Shown here: in pieces, positions 62,822 to 64,000 of the stretch
How the letters are laid out: each line of letters starts with the position of its first letter
How positions within the stretch are numbered: position 1 is the first letter of the stretch
Source: Microscilla marina ATCC 23134
GTDB lineage: Bacteria; Bacteroidota; Bacteroidia; Cytophagales; Microscillaceae
Direction: 5' to 3'
Length of the DNA: 64,000 nt
Assembly: GCF_000169175.1 (NCBI RefSeq)
Contig: NZ_AAWS01000012.1
Span: 129,001-193,000 of the forward strand
Translations under genes and position numbers: made by a program
The notes under the pieces: generated by a model
Told to the model about the DNA's origin: nothing
Seen by the model: only the letters and a program-made list of their open reading frames with translations
The model's database searches: none

Positions 62822-64000
62822 ATGAAAACCTTAGAATCAAAAATTACCGATGTAACCGTGTTTAAAGGCAGGGCAGAAGTGACCCGTGAAACCACCATAA
62901 AGCTAGAGGCGGGAGCGCATGACTTGGTGTTTGTTGATTTGCCCAACGAAATAGACGAAGACAGCATACAGGTAAAAGGCGAAAATGGGGTCAAACTCAG
63001 CAATATTAGTTTGAAGCATATAAAGGGTAAGGTAGATGAGGTAGAAATTCAACGTTTGAATGGGCTTATGGCAGAGGCAAAGCAAAAGGTCGCAATTGCC
63101 CAAGAAGAAGTAAACAGGCTAGAGGAGGACAAAAATTTATTGAACAGCCTATTAGACAAATTTACCCATAGAGAGAGTAAACATTCTAGTGCTGAGATAG
63201 CTCCCGAAAAATGGACAGAAATGTTGGAGTTTTATCAGCAAAGAAGTAAAAAACTAGATGGTTTGTTGCGTAGCGCCAACAAAACGTTAACGGCAGAAGA
63301 TGACGCGCTTGGTGGTTTGTATAGAGTCTATAATAACTGTAATGATGAACGTTATAAAACAACCCAGCAAGTAGAGCTTAGTATCCAGACCTTGCAAGAG
63401 GGGGGCGTAAAACTTTGGTTGTCGTATGTAGTACTCAATGTAAACTGGACGCCCAACTATGAGATAAGGCTCGACACCAAAGAGCGTATAATGCACATAG
63501 TATACAGGGCAGTGATCAAGCAAGACACGAGTGAGGTGTGGAACGATGTAAACCTGAGAATATCGACCGCCATTCCGGGGCTTAAGGGCAAACACCCCGA
63601 CCTAAAACCTTGGAGGATAGGTAAGGAGGGGGGAGCTTCTTTTGGGCAAAGCACGGGAGGAGAACGCATTGTATACCGTAGTTTGGATGAGCTGAGTATG
63701 AGCGAAAAGGATAAGTTGATTCTTGAGGCGCAGAACATGTCGGAGCAACTGCGGGCACAAGAAGAGGCAATGAGGCAAAACCTAGAAGAACTCATGACTA
63801 CTCAACAAGAAATGGAACGGCAACAACAGAAACTGAAGGGTCTACAAAATGATACCTGGCAAGAAGAAGAGAAACTGTCGGAAGCAGAAGTAAAAGCAGA
63901 AGCTACCTCGGCAGTATTTGACATTAAAGCCCGCCACACCATTGCCAACAACAACGAAGCCCATAAAGTGACCATTACCACTGCCGATTTTCCTGTGGGG
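62822..64000 (+). CDS. MuiA-family protein, paralogue 3 (3' end outside window)
   Basis: An ATG at 62822 opens a frame of 393 codons that runs to the last base without a stop. The translation starts MKTLESKITDVTVFKGRAEV, has a long coiled coil (about 72-160), DUF4139 blocks LSYVVLNVNWTPNYEIRLDT and RISTAIPGLKGKHPDLKPW, a second Glu/Gln-rich coiled coil (about 280-345), and AVFDIKARHTIANNN near the edge. It lies 52 bp after paralogue 2. The second coiled coil is longer than in its siblings. Confidence 0.85.
   Translation, partial: MKTLESKITDVTVFKGRAEVTRETTIKLEAGAHDLVFVDLPNEIDEDSIQVKGENGVKLSNISLKHIKGKVDEVEIQRLNGLMAEAKQKVAIAQEEVNRLEEDKNLLNSLLDKFTHRESKHSSAEIAPEKWTEMLEFYQQRSKKLDGLLRSANKTLTAEDDALGGLYRVYNNCNDERYKTTQQVELSIQTLQEGGVKLWLSYVVLNVNWTPNYEIRLDTKERIMHIVYRAVIKQDTSEVWNDVNLRISTAIPGLKGKHPDLKPWRIGKEGGASFGQSTGGERIVYRSLDELSMSEKDKLILEAQNMSEQLRAQEEAMRQNLEELMTTQQEMERQQQKLKGLQNDTWQEEEKLSEAEVKAEATSAVFDIKARHTIANNNEAHKVTITTADFPVG

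Overview
The window looks like chromosomal DNA from a marine Cytophagales bacterium (phylum Bacteroidota), possibly a relative of Microscilla. This is inferred from gene content: three type IX secretion-type proteins (PorQ, PorV and a PorE-like OmpA protein), NqrF, DUF4476 secreted proteins, 7TM-DISM/SpoIIE signalling proteins, RimK with its partners, and TAnnTTTG promoter-like boxes instead of strong Shine-Dalgarno sites. No rRNA, tRNA, CRISPR array, integrase or transposase gene was recognised.

Layout. 0-5 kb: tail of a UbiA prenyltransferase, a cyclase-family hydrolase, an ABC ATPase, a secreted unknown, then a sugar-transferase/aminotransferase pair for glycan synthesis in which the transferase lacks its membrane anchor. 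5-9.5 kb: a lipoprotein subtilase in AT-rich surroundings, then a two-gene thioredoxin-fold operon with a 190-bp MITE-like insertion just before its first start codon, and a Nudix hydrolase. 9.6-21 kb: the dgcN-dgcA pair (D-glutamate/dipeptide metabolism), PorQ, Lon, a PorE-like protein, two secreted unknowns and PorV. 21-27.5 kb: a RimK cluster (retropepsin-like protease, RimK, aspartoacylase-like deacylase), an RlaP-type nucleotidyltransferase, a cystathionine gamma-synthase/lyase and an aldehyde dehydrogenase. 27.8-33 kb: a secreted transglutaminase-like protein and two tandem 7TM-DISM/SpoIIE phosphatases.

33.1-39.7 kb is the most unusual region. It is a tight five-gene operon: a protein with an Hsp90/MORC-like ATPase joined to a full histidine-kinase core, a receiver-like protein, a Septu/retron-type HNH nuclease, and two paralogous TaqI/Eco57I-like adenine methyltransferases. 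The first four genes are conspicuously AT-rich; the last has resident-like composition. I read it as a candidate defence or restriction system wired to a two-component switch. The HNH and first methyltransferase genes lie in one reading frame, separated by a single TGA.

40-53.7 kb: nqrF (without nqrA-E in the window), hutF, a TPR histidine kinase, a DUF427 protein, trmD, a SiaC-like protein, free-methionine sulfoxide reductase, a TetR-SDR pair with matching operators, a methyltransferase, a Crp/Fnr regulator and an M28 peptidase. 53.8-57.2 kb: three consecutive DUF4476 genes, the last with a 3 x 21-residue Cys/Gly repeat. 57.2-58.2 kb: a gene-free kilobase with degenerate repeats and an 18-bp-arm palindrome. 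58.2-64 kb: a ChaN-like protein and three tandem MuiA/DUF4139 genes, the third cut by the window edge.

Short non-autonomous repeats are a second theme: one element at 8.6 kb with 13-bp target duplications, and a different 234/271-bp family at 47.6 and 54.7 kb with imperfect 12-bp terminal inverted repeats.
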